A stretch of 64,000 nucleotides of DNA from Paenibacillus tundrae (lineage in GTDB: Bacteria > Bacillota > Bacilli > Paenibacillales > Paenibacillaceae), in assembly GCF_030812775.1 (NCBI RefSeq), contig NZ_JAUSTI010000009.1, positions 1-64,000 of the forward strand. The letters run 5' to 3'. Positions 1 to 8,735 of this stretch are shown here, one piece after another; the first letter of the stretch is position 1, and the number at the start of each line of letters is the position of its first letter. Made by a program: the position numbers and the translations under genes. The notes under the pieces are model-generated. The model did no database searches. It was not told the DNA's origin and saw only the letters and a program-made list of their open reading frames with translations.

Positions 1-83
1 GAAGACGACGAGGTAGATAGGCTGGGGGTGGAAGTGCAGTAATGCATGGAGCTGACCAGTACTAATCGGTCGAGGGCTTATCC
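1..83 (+). rRNA. 23S rRNA, 3' end (partial)
   Basis: The first bases carry the conserved 3' end of bacterial 23S rRNA, including the ACTAATCGGTCGAGGGCTTA motif. Only the end of the gene is inside the window. The 73-base spacer to the first tRNA is too short for a 5S gene and does not look like one. Confidence 0.93.
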
Positions 84-156
84 AATTAGCAAGTTCTATC
101 GCAGACTTTCGTTTCGAATCTAGTTTTCAGAGAACAACACTCTGAATGAATTATAT

Positions 157-232
157 TCCCTGATAGCTCAGTTGGTAGAGCACTCGACTGTTAATCGAGT
201 TGTCACAGGTTCGAGCCCTGTTCGGGGAGCCA
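157..232 (+). tRNA. tRNA-Asn(GTT)
   Basis: Full cloverleaf with a 7-bp acceptor stem, anticodon GTT at 190-192, a GGTTCGAGCC T arm and encoded CCA. First of 15 codirectional tRNAs behind the 23S gene. Confidence 0.97.
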
Positions 233-235
233 TAT

Positions 236-327
236 GGAGAGGTGTCCGAGCTGGCCGAAGGAGCACGATTGGAAATCGTGTAGGCGTCACAAGCGTCTCG
301 AGGGTTCGAATCCCTCTCTCTCCGCCA
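236..327 (+). tRNA. tRNA-Ser(GGA)
   Basis: Class II tRNA with a long variable arm. The acceptor GGAGAGG pairs with the 3' strand, the anticodon is GGA at 261-263, and CCA is encoded. Confidence 0.97.
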
Positions 328-344
328 GATAATTTTTTTAGCAA

Positions 345-416
345 GGCCCGTTGGTCAAGGGGTTAAGACACCTCCCTTTCACGGAGGTAACAGGGGTTCG
401 AATCCCCTACGGGTCA
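345..416 (+). tRNA. tRNA-Glu(TTC)
   Basis: Cloverleaf with acceptor GGCCCGT/ACGGGTC, anticodon TTC at 378-380 and discriminator A. CCA is not encoded (ATTCC follows), so the end must be added by the CCA-adding enzyme. Confidence 0.96.
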
Positions 417-483
417 TTCCTTCTTCAAAAAAAGAAGTTGATTTTAATAGCGGTTATATGTTAAGATCATAAATGTGTTATTC

Positions 484-559
484 GGAGGCTTAGCTCAGCT
501 GGGAGAGCATCTGCCTTACAAGCAGAGGGTCGGGGGTTCGATCCCCTCAGCCTCCACCA
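484..559 (+). tRNA. tRNA-Val(TAC)
   Basis: Cloverleaf with acceptor GGAGGCT/AGCCTCC, anticodon TAC at 517-519 and encoded CCA. Confidence 0.97.
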
Positions 560-575
560 TATATCTTTATAACGA

Positions 576-649
<74 letters not shown>

Positions 650-674
650 TTAAACTTTCTGACGAAAGTGATCT

Positions 675-752
675 GGAACCGTGGTGTAGTTGGCCTAACA
701 TGCCTGCCTGTCACGCAGGAGATCGCGGGTTCGAATCCCGTCGGTTCCGCCA
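675..752 (+). tRNA. tRNA-Asp(GTC)
   Basis: Cloverleaf with acceptor GGAACCG/CGGTTCC, anticodon GTC at 710-712 and encoded CCA. Confidence 0.97.
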
Positions 753-843
753 TATTTCCCACATGAGGAAACTGTTCACTAGATCTGATATAAGGCACCG
801 ACGCCCAAGGTAAAGTGTAACGTTTAAGTTTGAACTTTATTAT

Positions 844-919
<76 letters not shown>

Positions 920-934
920 TTTATAACTTAATAC

Positions 935-1010
<76 letters not shown>

Positions 1011-1015
1011 CTTAT

Positions 1016-1101
1016 GGAGGATTAGCGAAGTGGCCAAACGCATCAGACTGTAAATCTGCTCCCGTACGGGTTCGGTGGTTCGAATCCATCATCCTCCACC
1101 A
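1016..1101 (+). tRNA. tRNA-Tyr(GTA)
   Basis: Class II tRNA with a long variable arm, acceptor GGAGGAT/ATCCTCC, anticodon GTA at 1050-1052 and encoded CCA. Confidence 0.97.
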
Positions 1102-1107
1102 GTTTTT

Positions 1108-1181
1108 AGGGGCATAGTTTAAAGGTAGAACAACGGTCTCCAAAACCGTTGGTGTGGGTTCAATTCCTGCTGCCCCTGCCA
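1108..1181 (+). tRNA. tRNA-Trp(CCA)
   Basis: Acceptor AGGGGCA/TGCCCCT, anticodon CCA at 1140-1142, discriminator G and encoded CCA. The 3' end GCCA is complementary to the TGGC bulge of the T-box element upstream of trpS at about 44.86 kb. Confidence 0.97.
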
Positions 1182-1207
1182 ATTAATCTTTAAAGTATAG
1201 TATATAT

Positions 1208-1281
1208 GGCGATCGTGGCGAAGTGGTTAACGCACCGGTTTGTGGATCCGGCATTCGGGGGTTCAATTCCCCTCGATCGCC
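1208..1281 (+). tRNA. tRNA-His(GTG)
   Basis: Anticodon GTG at 1242-1244. An extra 5' G (1208) faces C73, the identity element of tRNA-His. The base pair next to the anticodon loop is a T-T mismatch (1239/1247). The end reads CCCT, so CCA is not fully encoded. Confidence 0.93.
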
Positions 1282-1296
1282 CCTTTGTTTTGTCTA

Positions 1297-1371
1297 TGGG
1301 GATTAGCCAAGCGGTAAGGCAACGGACTTTGACTCCGTCATGCATAGGTTCAAATCCTATATCCCCAGCCA
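1297..1371 (+). tRNA. tRNA-Gln(TTG)
   Basis: Acceptor TGGGGAT/ATCCCCA, anticodon TTG at 1329-1331 and encoded CCA. Confidence 0.96.
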
Positions 1372-1375
1372 TTAT

Positions 1376-1450
1376 GCGGAAGTGGCTCAGCGGTAGAGCA
1401 TCGCCTTGCCAAGGCGAGGGTCGCGGGTTCGATTCCCGTCTTCCGCTCCA
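1376..1450 (+). tRNA. tRNA-Gly(GCC)
   Basis: Acceptor GCGGAAG/CTTCCGC, anticodon GCC at 1408-1410 and encoded CCA. Confidence 0.97.
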
Positions 1451-1459
1451 AATGAATAT

Positions 1460-1533
1460 GGCGCCATAGCCAAGTGGTAAGGCACAGCTCTGCAAAAGCT
1501 TTATCCCCAGTTCGAATCTGGGTGGCGCCTCCA
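1460..1533 (+). tRNA. tRNA-Cys(GCA)
   Basis: Acceptor GGCGCCA/TGGCGCC, anticodon GCA at 1492-1494 and encoded CCA. Confidence 0.97.
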
Positions 1534-1565
1534 GTTATTTTCTCAATAAGCAAAAAAGAATATGT

Positions 1566-1644
1566 GCCGGCGTGGCGGAATGGCAGACGCGCTCGACTCA
1601 AAATCGAGTGGGAAACCGTGGAGGTTCGAGTCCTCTCGCCGGTA
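1566..1644 (+). tRNA. tRNA-Leu(CAA)
   Basis: Class II tRNA with a variable arm, anticodon CAA at 1599-1601 and acceptor GCCGGCG/CGCCGGT with a G-T first pair. CCA is not encoded. Last tRNA of the block. Confidence 0.94.
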
Positions 1645-1650
1645 TAACGT

Positions 1651-1692
1651 ATAACCCTATGGATTGCACTTGCAATTCATAGGGTTATTTTT
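1651..1692 (+). terminator. Terminator of the rRNA/tRNA operon
   Basis: A long inverted repeat (ATAACCCTATG.. against ..CATAGGGTTAT, about 17 bp) is followed directly by a run of T. It lies 6 bases after tRNA-Leu and ends the stable-RNA transcript. Confidence 0.93.
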
Positions 1693-1769
1693 GTAAAGAG
1701 AGAATACTTAATGTTCAATAATGTGTAAGTTGAAACTATATCCGTTCAGTCAGTTCTGTTATCTGTATA

Positions 1770-1798
1770 TTGACGTAATTTGTTATTGGATATATTAT
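1770..1798 (+). promoter_or_regulatory. Promoter ahead of the methyltransferase leader
   Basis: TTGACG and TATTAT are separated by 17 bases, a close match to a housekeeping sigma-A promoter. It would start a leader of about 270 bases ahead of the methyltransferase gene. Confidence 0.6.
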
Positions 1799-1863
1799 AG
1801 ATATATTAAATCCTTAATTAACTTAGGCTCTACATAATTTAACTAATAATGATGTAGGTACAA

Positions 1864-2021
1864 AGGAGTTATCATTTATGTGCTGCTGCATCTAATTAAA
1901 GATATAATGACTCCTTTATATTTATTAAAAAAACATTTGAGCTATAAGTAGAGAAGATGAAGTGAATTCGTAAAGTTTAAATATCATCAAGTTTCTAAGT
2001 CGTAGAGTCTCTACGTGATGA
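1864..2021 (+). promoter_or_regulatory. Structured leader: two hairpins upstream of the methyltransferase gene
   Basis: The first hairpin pairs AAAGGAGT (about 1864) with ACTCCTTT (about 1910) and is followed by an A/T-rich stretch, so it could be a terminator or attenuator. The second (1984-2021) is nested: CGTAGA/TCTACG inside TCATCA/TGATGA. The rest of 1693-2077 holds no gene I can support. Confidence 0.4.
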
Positions 2022-2077
2022 ATTAAAATCAATGAAGTGAATCCAATAATCTGAATGAAGAAATGGAGTGTGTAGAG

Positions 2078-3010
2078 ATGACAGAAACAGAAGTAACACC
2101 AAGCAATGAAGTAGATATCGCTCAAGGATTATTCGATCTTTCTGTGTGGGAAGAGGCATGGAAGAATAGACCGAGGAGTCCCAAATATAAAAAGCAAAGT
2201 GCTCCTTTTGATTCAGCAGAAGCTTTTGAAAGATGGGCTAGAGAGTATCACCAGCAATCCTTTACAACAGAGGGGAAGGCGCGTTCTGGGCGCATTATGG
2301 GTTGGATTGAGAATCAAGGCGTGGACTTTGAAGGAATGTCCGTTTTAGATATCGGGGCTGCTTCTGGCATTTTCACGATTCCGTTCGCAGAGAAGGGCGC
2401 AACCGTAACAGCGGTCGAACCTTCTGAGCTACTCGTTTCCTTGATGAAGGAGAAAATTCCAGCAGCTTTGACATCTAAGATTGAAATCGTATGCGAGCGT
2501 TTTGAAGAAATATCTATTGAGCAGAAAGGTTGGAGGAAAAAGTACGATGTTGCCTTTGCCTCAATGTGTCCAGCAATGTCCGATTGGGAAACGATTGAGC
2601 AGGCCATTAGTTCTGCCCGTAAGTATGTGTACATCAGTACAATGGCTGGACAACGGGAACATACACTAATTGATGAGCTAAGAAAAGTACTTGAGGTGGA
2701 GCCAACATTTAAACCAAGTGATATGGGATTCATTCAACAGTTGCTCTATCTGAAGGGATACTCCTATACAACACTAATCACCAAGGAAGTGAATACCGTT
2801 GAACTGCCTGTGGAAGAAGTTGTAGAGAAGCTACCTGAATGGCTGAATACGTATGGTCTACCAACGGACGAACAATCACTTGGCCTAGCTGAGCAATACA
2901 TTAGGAAGACATATGATAATGGAACAGTGACATTTTTAAGAGGAGGACGGTTTGGTAAAATCCTGATTCAGTTGGAACAGCCAAACATGAAGGTTCTCAC
3001 AAACAAATAA
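2078..3010 (+). CDS. Class I SAM-dependent methyltransferase
   Basis: A soluble protein of about 310 residues with a Rossmann methyltransferase core. Motif I, VLDIGAASG, is near residue 88; an acidic VEPSE end of strand 2 follows, and a YDVAFASM strand 4 lies further on. These are the binding elements for S-adenosylmethionine. The substrate cannot be read from sequence. The C-terminal third (LPEWLNTYGLP..) is not part of the core and may set specificity. I prefer the start at 2078 because GGAG at 2065-2068 is well spaced for it. The ATG at 2063 contains that GGAG and lacks its own site. The gene stands alone between the tRNA block and a convergent regulator gene, with its own promoter, structured leader and terminator. 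Confidence 0.82.
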   Translation: MTETEVTPSNEVDIAQGLFDLSVWEEAWKNRPRSPKYKKQSAPFDSAEAFERWAREYHQQSFTTEGKARSGRIMGWIENQGVDFEGMSVLDIGAASGIFTIPFAEKGATVTAVEPSELLVSLMKEKIPAALTSKIEIVCERFEEISIEQKGWRKKYDVAFASMCPAMSDWETIEQAISSARKYVYISTMAGQREHTLIDELRKVLEVEPTFKPSDMGFIQQLLYLKGYSYTTLITKEVNTVELPVEEVVEKLPEWLNTYGLPTDEQSLGLAEQYIRKTYDNGTVTFLRGGRFGKILIQLEQPNMKVLTNK

Positions 3011-3086
3011 AATAAAGATCTCATAACAACAATGGGTGTTATTAAAGAAGACCAATTAATTAATGTTAATGAGTGTTATATAAATA

Positions 3087-3116
3087 AAAAGGAGCAGATC
3101 ATCTGCTCCTTTTTTG
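3087..3116. terminator. Bidirectional terminator between convergent genes
   Basis: AAGGAGCAGAT pairs with ATCTGCTCCTT, with A/T runs on both sides. It can serve both the methyltransferase gene (+) and the AraC-type regulator gene (-). Confidence 0.88.
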
Positions 3117-3261
3117 CATTCAATTTCCGACTCTCCCCGTCATTTCCGGTCTCCAATTACGAACAGAGCAGTATACAAGTTATTGTGATGAGATAGATCA
3201 GGAGATAGCCGCACCGCGTGTATCTCCTGAGGCGGTGTAATGAATCTGACACCTCGCCAAA

Positions 3262-5670
3262 CTATTTCCCAAATGAACGACCTTCCTGTACATAACCAGC
3301 TCGACGTTTACGTTCTCGGTATTGTCCAGGTGTGATACCCTCCCACTTGCGAAAAGAACGGATAAAGTTCTGCGGGTTGTTGTACCGAAGCCTGGCTGCA
3401 ATATCCTTAACTGTGAGATCGGTCTCTTCTAACCACTTCTTAGCTATCGTAAATCGATGTTTGGTTAGGTATTCACTGAAGGAACAGCCTGTTTCCTTGC
3501 GGAATACACCGCTTAGATAATTGGCATTGTAGTGGAGAAGGGCAGCGCACTCCTCTAATGTAAGATCTGTATCATAGCGCTGCTGGATAAGAGCAATTAT
3601 TTTCTCAGAAATATGAGGGTATTGTGCATACTGCCTTTCCTTAAGAATAGTTACAATCGGCATGATAATACGTTGGGTAAACCAGTGTTCAACTTCAGCT
3701 GCAGACTGGAGAGTAAAGAGTTCTCTAAACATGCTGCTCTGTCCAATTGTAATCTGCCCTAGAGGTACGCCAACTTCCTGCATCATTAACAAAATACGTG
3801 TAAGCAATCGCATCAGCATCAACTGATACTCTTCTGGTGTTGATTCCATATTAAATACATACTCAAGTAGCTGATGGAGCATAGAAATAGCTTCAGTTTC
3901 ATCCACGGATTGAATAGCCTGAATTAATTCGTACTCGAATGACTCCGGGTAAACCATCGACCCATGCGAAATGTGGGTCTTAACGGTCTTATATGGAATA
4001 ATAACGCCTGTCCCTAATTTGAGACGATGCTGGAGAGCCTCAAGAGCCTCAGTATAGGCTTGGTGCACTTCGAATAGAGAAGGATAGGACTGACTGATTC
4101 CAATGCTTATCCGTAAACTGAGCAGATCCTGAACTCGTCGTTGCAGTTGCTCTGTTTGAGCATATAGCTGCATCGTAAACTCATCTGAATCTGATTCATA
4201 GGTTCCAATGACCGTTACAACGGTCTGCTCGATTACAATCGGAAGCAATTGCAACTCAGGCAAGATCGTTTCCTCTAACATATTTTGAATAGCGAACAGG
4301 AGCAATTCCCGGTCTTGTGAGCTATATTTTGCATGATTCACAAGATCTGCTTGTATCGTTATGACGGCGATATGTTGCCAATGTTTGAGCTTAGAGGCAT
4401 ATCCTTGTTCATTCAAGATATGTTGTAGCTTAGTGGGTGGATATTTTCCCAGAAATATATTCATTAAGAAATGGTTGCGTGTCTGCATCACATAATGATT
4501 CAACTTGTTCTCAAGCTGAGAACGGGATGCAGATAATTGAGAGACGCCAGCTCTAATTTGTTCGAACTCATCCATGGAAATCTCGGAATCCACTTGCAGT
4601 GAGCTTGTAGCTGTTGCTGCTACTTGCTCTTTAATGCCAACTTGGGATAGAAGTCTACGAATGGGAGTATGCATTCGTTTTGAACCTAGCCAGGAAAGCA
4701 GCAGGGAAAGAAGTAACATTCCAATGCTGATATACATCGTGTGTAATGCGACTTGAATGTACTCACGATTCAGGATATTCATCGGCGTAACCAGAATATA
4801 GCTCCATCCTTTTAGTGGGGATTGGGAGTACACCATGGAATAGTGCTGATCTGACGTACGCAGTTCACCGTAGGAAGAGGATGCCGGAAGCGAAGCAGGA
4901 GAGAGTTGCTCACTCAGGCTTACCCCAGTGTCACTATTGATTAAGCCGGTCGCAGCTAAGGGTTTACCCATATAGCTAGGATCTGGATGTGCAATGATAC
5001 GTTGTTCACGGTTGACAATGATCAGTCCTGAAGCGGATGAATTCGTATCTTTTGCCTCAGAGGGAGTCTGTAGTGAACATGCAGGTATTCCAGCAATAAG
5101 AGCTGAGTTAGTTTCATTATTTATCGTTTGGATCGACCTTGCTAGTGCAATATGATAATTACAGCCAGAACTCTTCATCCGCTCTTGGTTGTTAAAGAGA
5201 GAGGACGGGACAAGTTGCCAACCTGATGTGAGCGTATTCGACAGTAAGTCTTTCATAGGGAGGGACAGTGGGAAATCCGTATTCAGATAAAGTCCTGCAT
5301 GATCGATAAGCCAGTCCTGGGTTTGGTTAACCAGTGTAATGTCCATTAATGGTTCCCAGGATCTCATATGTTGGAACTCGGATTGCAGTTTGTTCGCAAT
5401 AGCTTGCTTTGGGCTTAGATGAGGTGAAGACAGAGATTGTATAGTCACTGGAGAACGAGTCGCTTGATCCAACATATAACTGACTGTCGCAAGTTTGTGC
5501 TCTACGTTTGATTGCATTTGTGAAAGTAGCTGTTGATTCGCTTGAATACGATGTGACTCCATCTGATGGGAAGAGTAGAGAAAAGCCGCAATGCCGGTCA
5601 AAAGAATCGGTAACGTGCTCAGCAGAATGCCATACACTATCATTTTATGTAAATAAGTTAAGGATCGCAC
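3262..5670 (-). CDS. Membrane-bound AraC-family transcriptional regulator
   Basis: An 802-residue one-component regulator. A transmembrane segment near residues 8-30 is followed by a large extracytoplasmic sensor of about 270 residues, probably Cache-like. A second membrane segment lies near 308-330, then a long cytoplasmic linker, and a C-terminal AraC/XylS double helix-turn-helix (about 695-795, with ECAALLHYNANYLSGVFRK and IAARLRYNNPQNFIRSFRK). This architecture is common in Paenibacillus, where such proteins usually control neighbouring carbohydrate transport or degradation genes; no such target is adjacent here. The start is GTG, with AGGAG 8 bases upstream. A cre-like site upstream suggests carbon catabolite control. 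Confidence 0.9.
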   Translation of the reverse strand: MRSLTYLHKMIVYGILLSTLPILLTGIAAFLYSSHQMESHRIQANQQLLSQMQSNVEHKLATVSYMLDQATRSPVTIQSLSSPHLSPKQAIANKLQSEFQHMRSWEPLMDITLVNQTQDWLIDHAGLYLNTDFPLSLPMKDLLSNTLTSGWQLVPSSLFNNQERMKSSGCNYHIALARSIQTINNETNSALIAGIPACSLQTPSEAKDTNSSASGLIIVNREQRIIAHPDPSYMGKPLAATGLINSDTGVSLSEQLSPASLPASSSYGELRTSDQHYSMVYSQSPLKGWSYILVTPMNILNREYIQVALHTMYISIGMLLLSLLLSWLGSKRMHTPIRRLLSQVGIKEQVAATATSSLQVDSEISMDEFEQIRAGVSQLSASRSQLENKLNHYVMQTRNHFLMNIFLGKYPPTKLQHILNEQGYASKLKHWQHIAVITIQADLVNHAKYSSQDRELLLFAIQNMLEETILPELQLLPIVIEQTVVTVIGTYESDSDEFTMQLYAQTEQLQRRVQDLLSLRISIGISQSYPSLFEVHQAYTEALEALQHRLKLGTGVIIPYKTVKTHISHGSMVYPESFEYELIQAIQSVDETEAISMLHQLLEYVFNMESTPEEYQLMLMRLLTRILLMMQEVGVPLGQITIGQSSMFRELFTLQSAAEVEHWFTQRIIMPIVTILKERQYAQYPHISEKIIALIQQRYDTDLTLEECAALLHYNANYLSGVFRKETGCSFSEYLTKHRFTIAKKWLEETDLTVKDIAARLRYNNPQNFIRSFRKWEGITPGQYRERKRRAGYVQEGRSFGK

Positions 5671-5710
5671 AGGTCATCTCCTGACATAAAGGTAGTCATA
5701 TCCTCATTTT

Positions 5711-5724
5711 AGTAAACGCTTACA
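5711..5724 (-). promoter_or_regulatory. cre-like CcpA operator upstream of the AraC-family gene
   Basis: AGTAAACGCTTACA matches the catabolite-response consensus TGNAANCGNNNNCA at all fixed positions but the first. It lies 41 bases upstream of the regulator's start codon. Confidence 0.5.
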
Positions 5725-5942
5725 ATTAAAACAATCTAAATTTAGATTATATGGATAAAAAAGTAATATACAACGAGAGTTGCGTTGGATACTTCTCTTC
5801 TAGGGCTATGATGTAGAAACGCGAACTCATCATAAACGTAACTTAGGGTAAGGATTGTATCTGCATCTGTATCTGTAGATGGAAGGTCATACGGGGCTCT
5901 AATGCGGGTAATAGGGGGATAAGGAGGCTTGTGCGAACCTTG

Positions 5943-6056
5943 TCAGATCAAGGTCTGATACAGAGATAGCCAAAGGTCGAATATGATCCCCGACCTGAGT
6001 CTAGGATGAAAAACCGTCCACGGTCTGTTTTGAAAAGTCGCAAATTCCCCTAGAAT
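5943..6056 (+). promoter_or_regulatory. Control region of the lia/psp operon
   Basis: Three inverted repeats lie in a row: TCAGA/TCTGA (5943-5958), GGTCG/CGACC (5975-5995) and the perfect ACCGT-CC-ACGGT (6013-6024). The last abuts a possible promoter, TTGAAA at 6030 with TAGAAT at 6051 (15-base spacer, short). They are candidate LiaR operators by position only. Otherwise 5725-6113 shows nothing coding. Confidence 0.4.
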
Positions 6057-6113
6057 AAGGACATAAGGTTAAACAAGAAACAAACGCACACGGAAAGGGC
6101 GGTGGAAAACATA

Positions 6114-6422
6114 ATGAGATGGAATAAAGGAAACGGCTGGGCGATTGTACTGATTGCGCTAGGCGCACTCATCCTCTTCGGAAAGTTAACACCTTTGCTA
6201 GGATACATGATGGGATATTTAATTCCGATTCTGATGATTGCACTTGGATACTACGGAGTGAAGCGAGGTAACACAACGCTAGGATGGATCGTACTGATCA
6301 TCGGTATCATCGCATTGATCGGTAAATTATCTTGGTTGCTTGGACCAATTATCGCAATCGGGTTGATTATCTTAGGGGTATCGATGCTGGGGAATAAACG
6401 CAGTCGTCATCGCCGTTACTAA
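6114..6422 (+). CDS. LiaI/LiaF-like small membrane protein
   Basis: A protein of about 102 residues that is almost entirely hydrophobic, with four closely spaced membrane segments and a basic tail (KRSRHRRY). It resembles the LiaI-LiaF transmembrane domain. In Bacillus, LiaI anchors the PspA homologue LiaH at the membrane. It is the first gene of an eight-gene operon with PspA and PspC proteins and the LiaFSR module, so a role as membrane anchor in envelope stress is likely. I chose ATG 6114 because GGTGGA sits 7 bases upstream. The in-frame GTG at 6102 is only 2 bases from AAAGGG. Confidence 0.8.
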   Translation: MRWNKGNGWAIVLIALGALILFGKLTPLLGYMMGYLIPILMIALGYYGVKRGNTTLGWIVLIIGIIALIGKLSWLLGPIIAIGLIILGVSMLGNKRSRHRRY

Positions 6423-6456
6423 GCTTTCACGATTATGAGAAGGAGGACAGAATATA

Positions 6457-7131
6457 ATGAGTGTATTTCGTCGAATGCGGGATATTACCGTAGCTACGTT
6501 GAATGAACATTTGGAGCAAAGTCAGGATCCAGTCAAACTGATTGACCAGTTTCTGATCTCGACCCGCCAAGACATCGGTGAAGCAGAGAAGCTTCGTCAT
6601 CAATATGCAAGTCATACCAGACAGATGAAACAACAAGCTGATCAAGCAGCAGCGATGGTACACAAACGTGAAGAACAAGCTTCAATGGCTCTAAAAGCAG
6701 GTGAGGAGCATCTTGCTAAACTTGCTCTCCAAGAAAAAATTCTACATGAAGAAAAAATGGATCAGTACAACGAATTGTACGCCCAAAGTAATGCGGCATT
6801 ACAGGAACTCGATGAACAGATCGATCAGCTCAAAGTAGAATATCAAAATGTCTACAGTAAGCGCCAATATTACTACGCACGGATGCAAACCATTCAGTTA
6901 CAACAACGAATGAATCAGAGAAGTCACTATAACAACGGTCAGAATGTCCCACGTATGTTCAATCGACTGGATGATCAAGTCTCTGACCTTGAATACGAAG
7001 CACAAAGCTTACGGGATATACGCCGTATGGGTCAGGATGGTTCTGGATCAGCAGGAAGCATGTCTTCCGGAACGCTGGATAAAGAGCTGGAAAGGCTGAA
7101 ACAGAAATTAAACAATGACAAAAAGGAGTAG
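6457..7131 (+). CDS. PspA/IM30 family protein (first copy)
   Basis: A 224-residue, highly charged, almost wholly helical protein beginning MSVFRRMRDITVATLNEHLEQSQDPVKLIDQ in outline, the typical PspA/IM30/LiaH N-terminus with its amphipathic helix. Long coiled coils cover about residues 25-190. Such proteins form ring or rod assemblies on the inner face of a damaged membrane (ESCRT-III superfamily). A strong AGAAGGAGG site precedes the start. A second PspA (7878-8585) is in the same operon, and the two share only the general pattern, so this is an old paralogous pair. Confidence 0.92.
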   Translation: MSVFRRMRDITVATLNEHLEQSQDPVKLIDQFLISTRQDIGEAEKLRHQYASHTRQMKQQADQAAAMVHKREEQASMALKAGEEHLAKLALQEKILHEEKMDQYNELYAQSNAALQELDEQIDQLKVEYQNVYSKRQYYYARMQTIQLQQRMNQRSHYNNGQNVPRMFNRLDDQVSDLEYEAQSLRDIRRMGQDGSGSAGSMSSGTLDKELERLKQKLNNDKKE

Positions 7132-7136
7132 TTAAA

Positions 7137-7361
7137 ATGAGTAAATTATACCGCTCAACGCGTAATCGGATGCTGACAGGTTTGATCGGCGGCATCTCCG
7201 AGAATCTCGGACTCAGTTCTACGCTGCTACGTCTCATCTTCTTCATCAGTATTTTCGCTACGGGAGGTACATCACTGCTCATCTACTTCATCGCTGCATT
7301 GGTGGTGCCGAAGGAAACCTATTACGCTGATCCATACGATCACGTAAGAGGATACAAGTAA
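7137..7361 (+). CDS. pspC: PspC domain membrane protein, short form
   Basis: A 74-residue protein that is essentially one PspC domain: a basic start ([15 protein letters not shown]), then GGISENLG, and a long hydrophobic stretch ending in AALVVPKE. PspC proteins are membrane sensors or effectors of the phage-shock response. It begins 5 bases after the first pspA, with AAAGGAG upstream. Its first 60 residues are nearly identical to those of the next gene, pointing to a recent tandem duplication. Confidence 0.9.
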   Translation: MSKLYRSTRNRMLTGLIGGISENLGLSSTLLRLIFFISIFATGGTSLLIYFIAALVVPKETYYADPYDHVRGYK

Positions 7362-7378
7362 ACGAAAGGAGTAAGTAC

Positions 7379-7876
7379 ATGAGCAAATTATACCGCTCAA
7401 CGCGTGACCGAATGCTGACCGGTTTGTGTGGCGGGATATCCGAATCCATTGGTATGGATTCCACACTACTTCGGATCATCTTCGTCATCAGTATCTTCGT
7501 AACTGGCGGCACGTCGTTGTTAATTTATTTCATTGCAGCACTGGTAGTCCCCAAAGAACCTTATCCACCATATGATCCATACGGATACGGGGCAGGGCCT
7601 GGCAGAGGATACAACAACTATGATCATCAGCCACCAAGAGGCCCTTATCAAAATAACCCGAACCAATCAGGTCATGGAAGCTTCGGCCCTGGTCCAGGGT
7701 ACAACGGAAGACCGCAATCTGATCCACGTTCATATGACAACAATGGCTACGGAGCTGGGGCACATCAAGAAAGTGATCTGGACTCCATGATGAAAGATAT
7801 TGAGAAAAAAGCATTGAAAAAAGAAGTTGAAGAGCTTCGCCAAAAATTATCTCGTTACGAGAAGGGAGAAAAGTAA
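7379..7876 (+). CDS. pspC: PspC domain protein with disordered linker and coiled-coil tail
   Basis: A 165-residue protein with the same N-terminal PspC domain as the preceding gene (about residues 1-62). A Pro/Gly/Asn/Tyr-rich, probably disordered segment (63-125) follows. A charged C-terminal helix comes last ([25 protein letters not shown] in outline), which looks like a coiled coil. I infer that the helix could bind one of the coiled-coil PspA proteins encoded on either side. AAAGGAG precedes the start. The stop codon is separated from the next start by a single base. Confidence 0.9.
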   Translation: MSKLYRSTRDRMLTGLCGGISESIGMDSTLLRIIFVISIFVTGGTSLLIYFIAALVVPKEPYPPYDPYGYGAGPGRGYNNYDHQPPRGPYQNNPNQSGHGSFGPGPGYNGRPQSDPRSYDNNGYGAGAHQESDLDSMMKDIEKKALKKEVEELRQKLSRYEKGEK

Positions 7877-7877
7877 A

Positions 7878-8585
7878 ATGGGAGTATTTAAACGGATTAA
7901 GGATATGACGAAAGCGTCGGTTAATGATATGTTGGATAAAGTGGAAGACCCAATTGTAATGTTGAATCAGTATCTGCGTGATATGGAGGCTGAGATTCAC
8001 GAGGCAGAGGTTACTGTTGCTAAACAAATGGCAAACGAGCGCCGCATGAAACAACGTTTGGATGAAGCAGAGCGCACATCTGTACAACGTGAGTCTCAAG
8101 CTGAAGCTGCCTTGGCTAATGGTCAGGAAGAAGTAGCTCGCAAATTGCTGGAAGAGAAAATCTACTTTGATCAAAAAATTACGGAATACAGCGATCTTCA
8201 TGCACAATCGGAAGCTCAAGCTAAAGACCTGTTGCAACAGCTTCATGACATGAAAGATGAGTTCTACAAAATGCGTAACAAACGCAATGAACTGGTATCT
8301 CGTGCTCAGATGGCTAAAGCGAAAAAACAAATGTCTCAAATCAACAGCTTGCACAGCATCGAGAGCGGAGGCGCATCACTTGGATTCCACCGCATGGAAG
8401 AAAAAATCATGCAAATGGAAGCTGAAGCTGACGTAATCCGTGCACCATATCGCAACACACAATCCACGTACACTAATCCTGTGGATGCCGAAAAACAGTT
8501 CAAAGTTGATCAACAACTGCAAGCTTTGAAAAATAAAATGGGCAATGGCTCCAAAAATGATGCAGGCAGCACTTCAAAAGAATAA
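7878..8585 (+). CDS. liaH: PspA/IM30 family protein (second copy, LiaH-like)
   Basis: A 235-residue protein starting [20 protein letters not shown], the PspA/LiaH signature with amphipathic helix 1, followed by coiled coils to about residue 190 and a polar tail. By its place just before liaF it corresponds to LiaH, the main effector of the Bacillus Lia response to cell-wall antibiotics and membrane damage. An upstream in-frame extension to 7827 overlaps pspC and is rejected. GGGAGAAAAG directly precedes ATG 7878. Translation is probably coupled to the preceding gene. Confidence 0.92.
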   Translation: MGVFKRIKDMTKASVNDMLDKVEDPIVMLNQYLRDMEAEIHEAEVTVAKQMANERRMKQRLDEAERTSVQRESQAEAALANGQEEVARKLLEEKIYFDQKITEYSDLHAQSEAQAKDLLQQLHDMKDEFYKMRNKRNELVSRAQMAKAKKQMSQINSLHSIESGGASLGFHRMEEKIMQMEAEADVIRAPYRNTQSTYTNPVDAEKQFKVDQQLQALKNKMGNGSKNDAGSTSKE

Positions 8586-8735
8586 CTGTTCGCTATGCAA
8601 ACAATATGATATTCTATAAATCGTGAATAGAGAACGGTTTGTAGAGCAAAGGTTAAGCCATACGGGACCTCAGTGCCTGGTATGGCTTTTCCATCGAATA
8701 GAGAAGATGACGTTTACAGAGGAGGTGCGGTGGAG

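Noticed and set aside
84..156. Possible 5S rRNA between 23S and tRNA-Asn
   Set aside because: Too short and without 5S-like helices.
7530..8354. 274-codon minus-strand frame opposite pspC and liaH
   Set aside because: Mirror of coiled-coil codons; no ribosome binding site.
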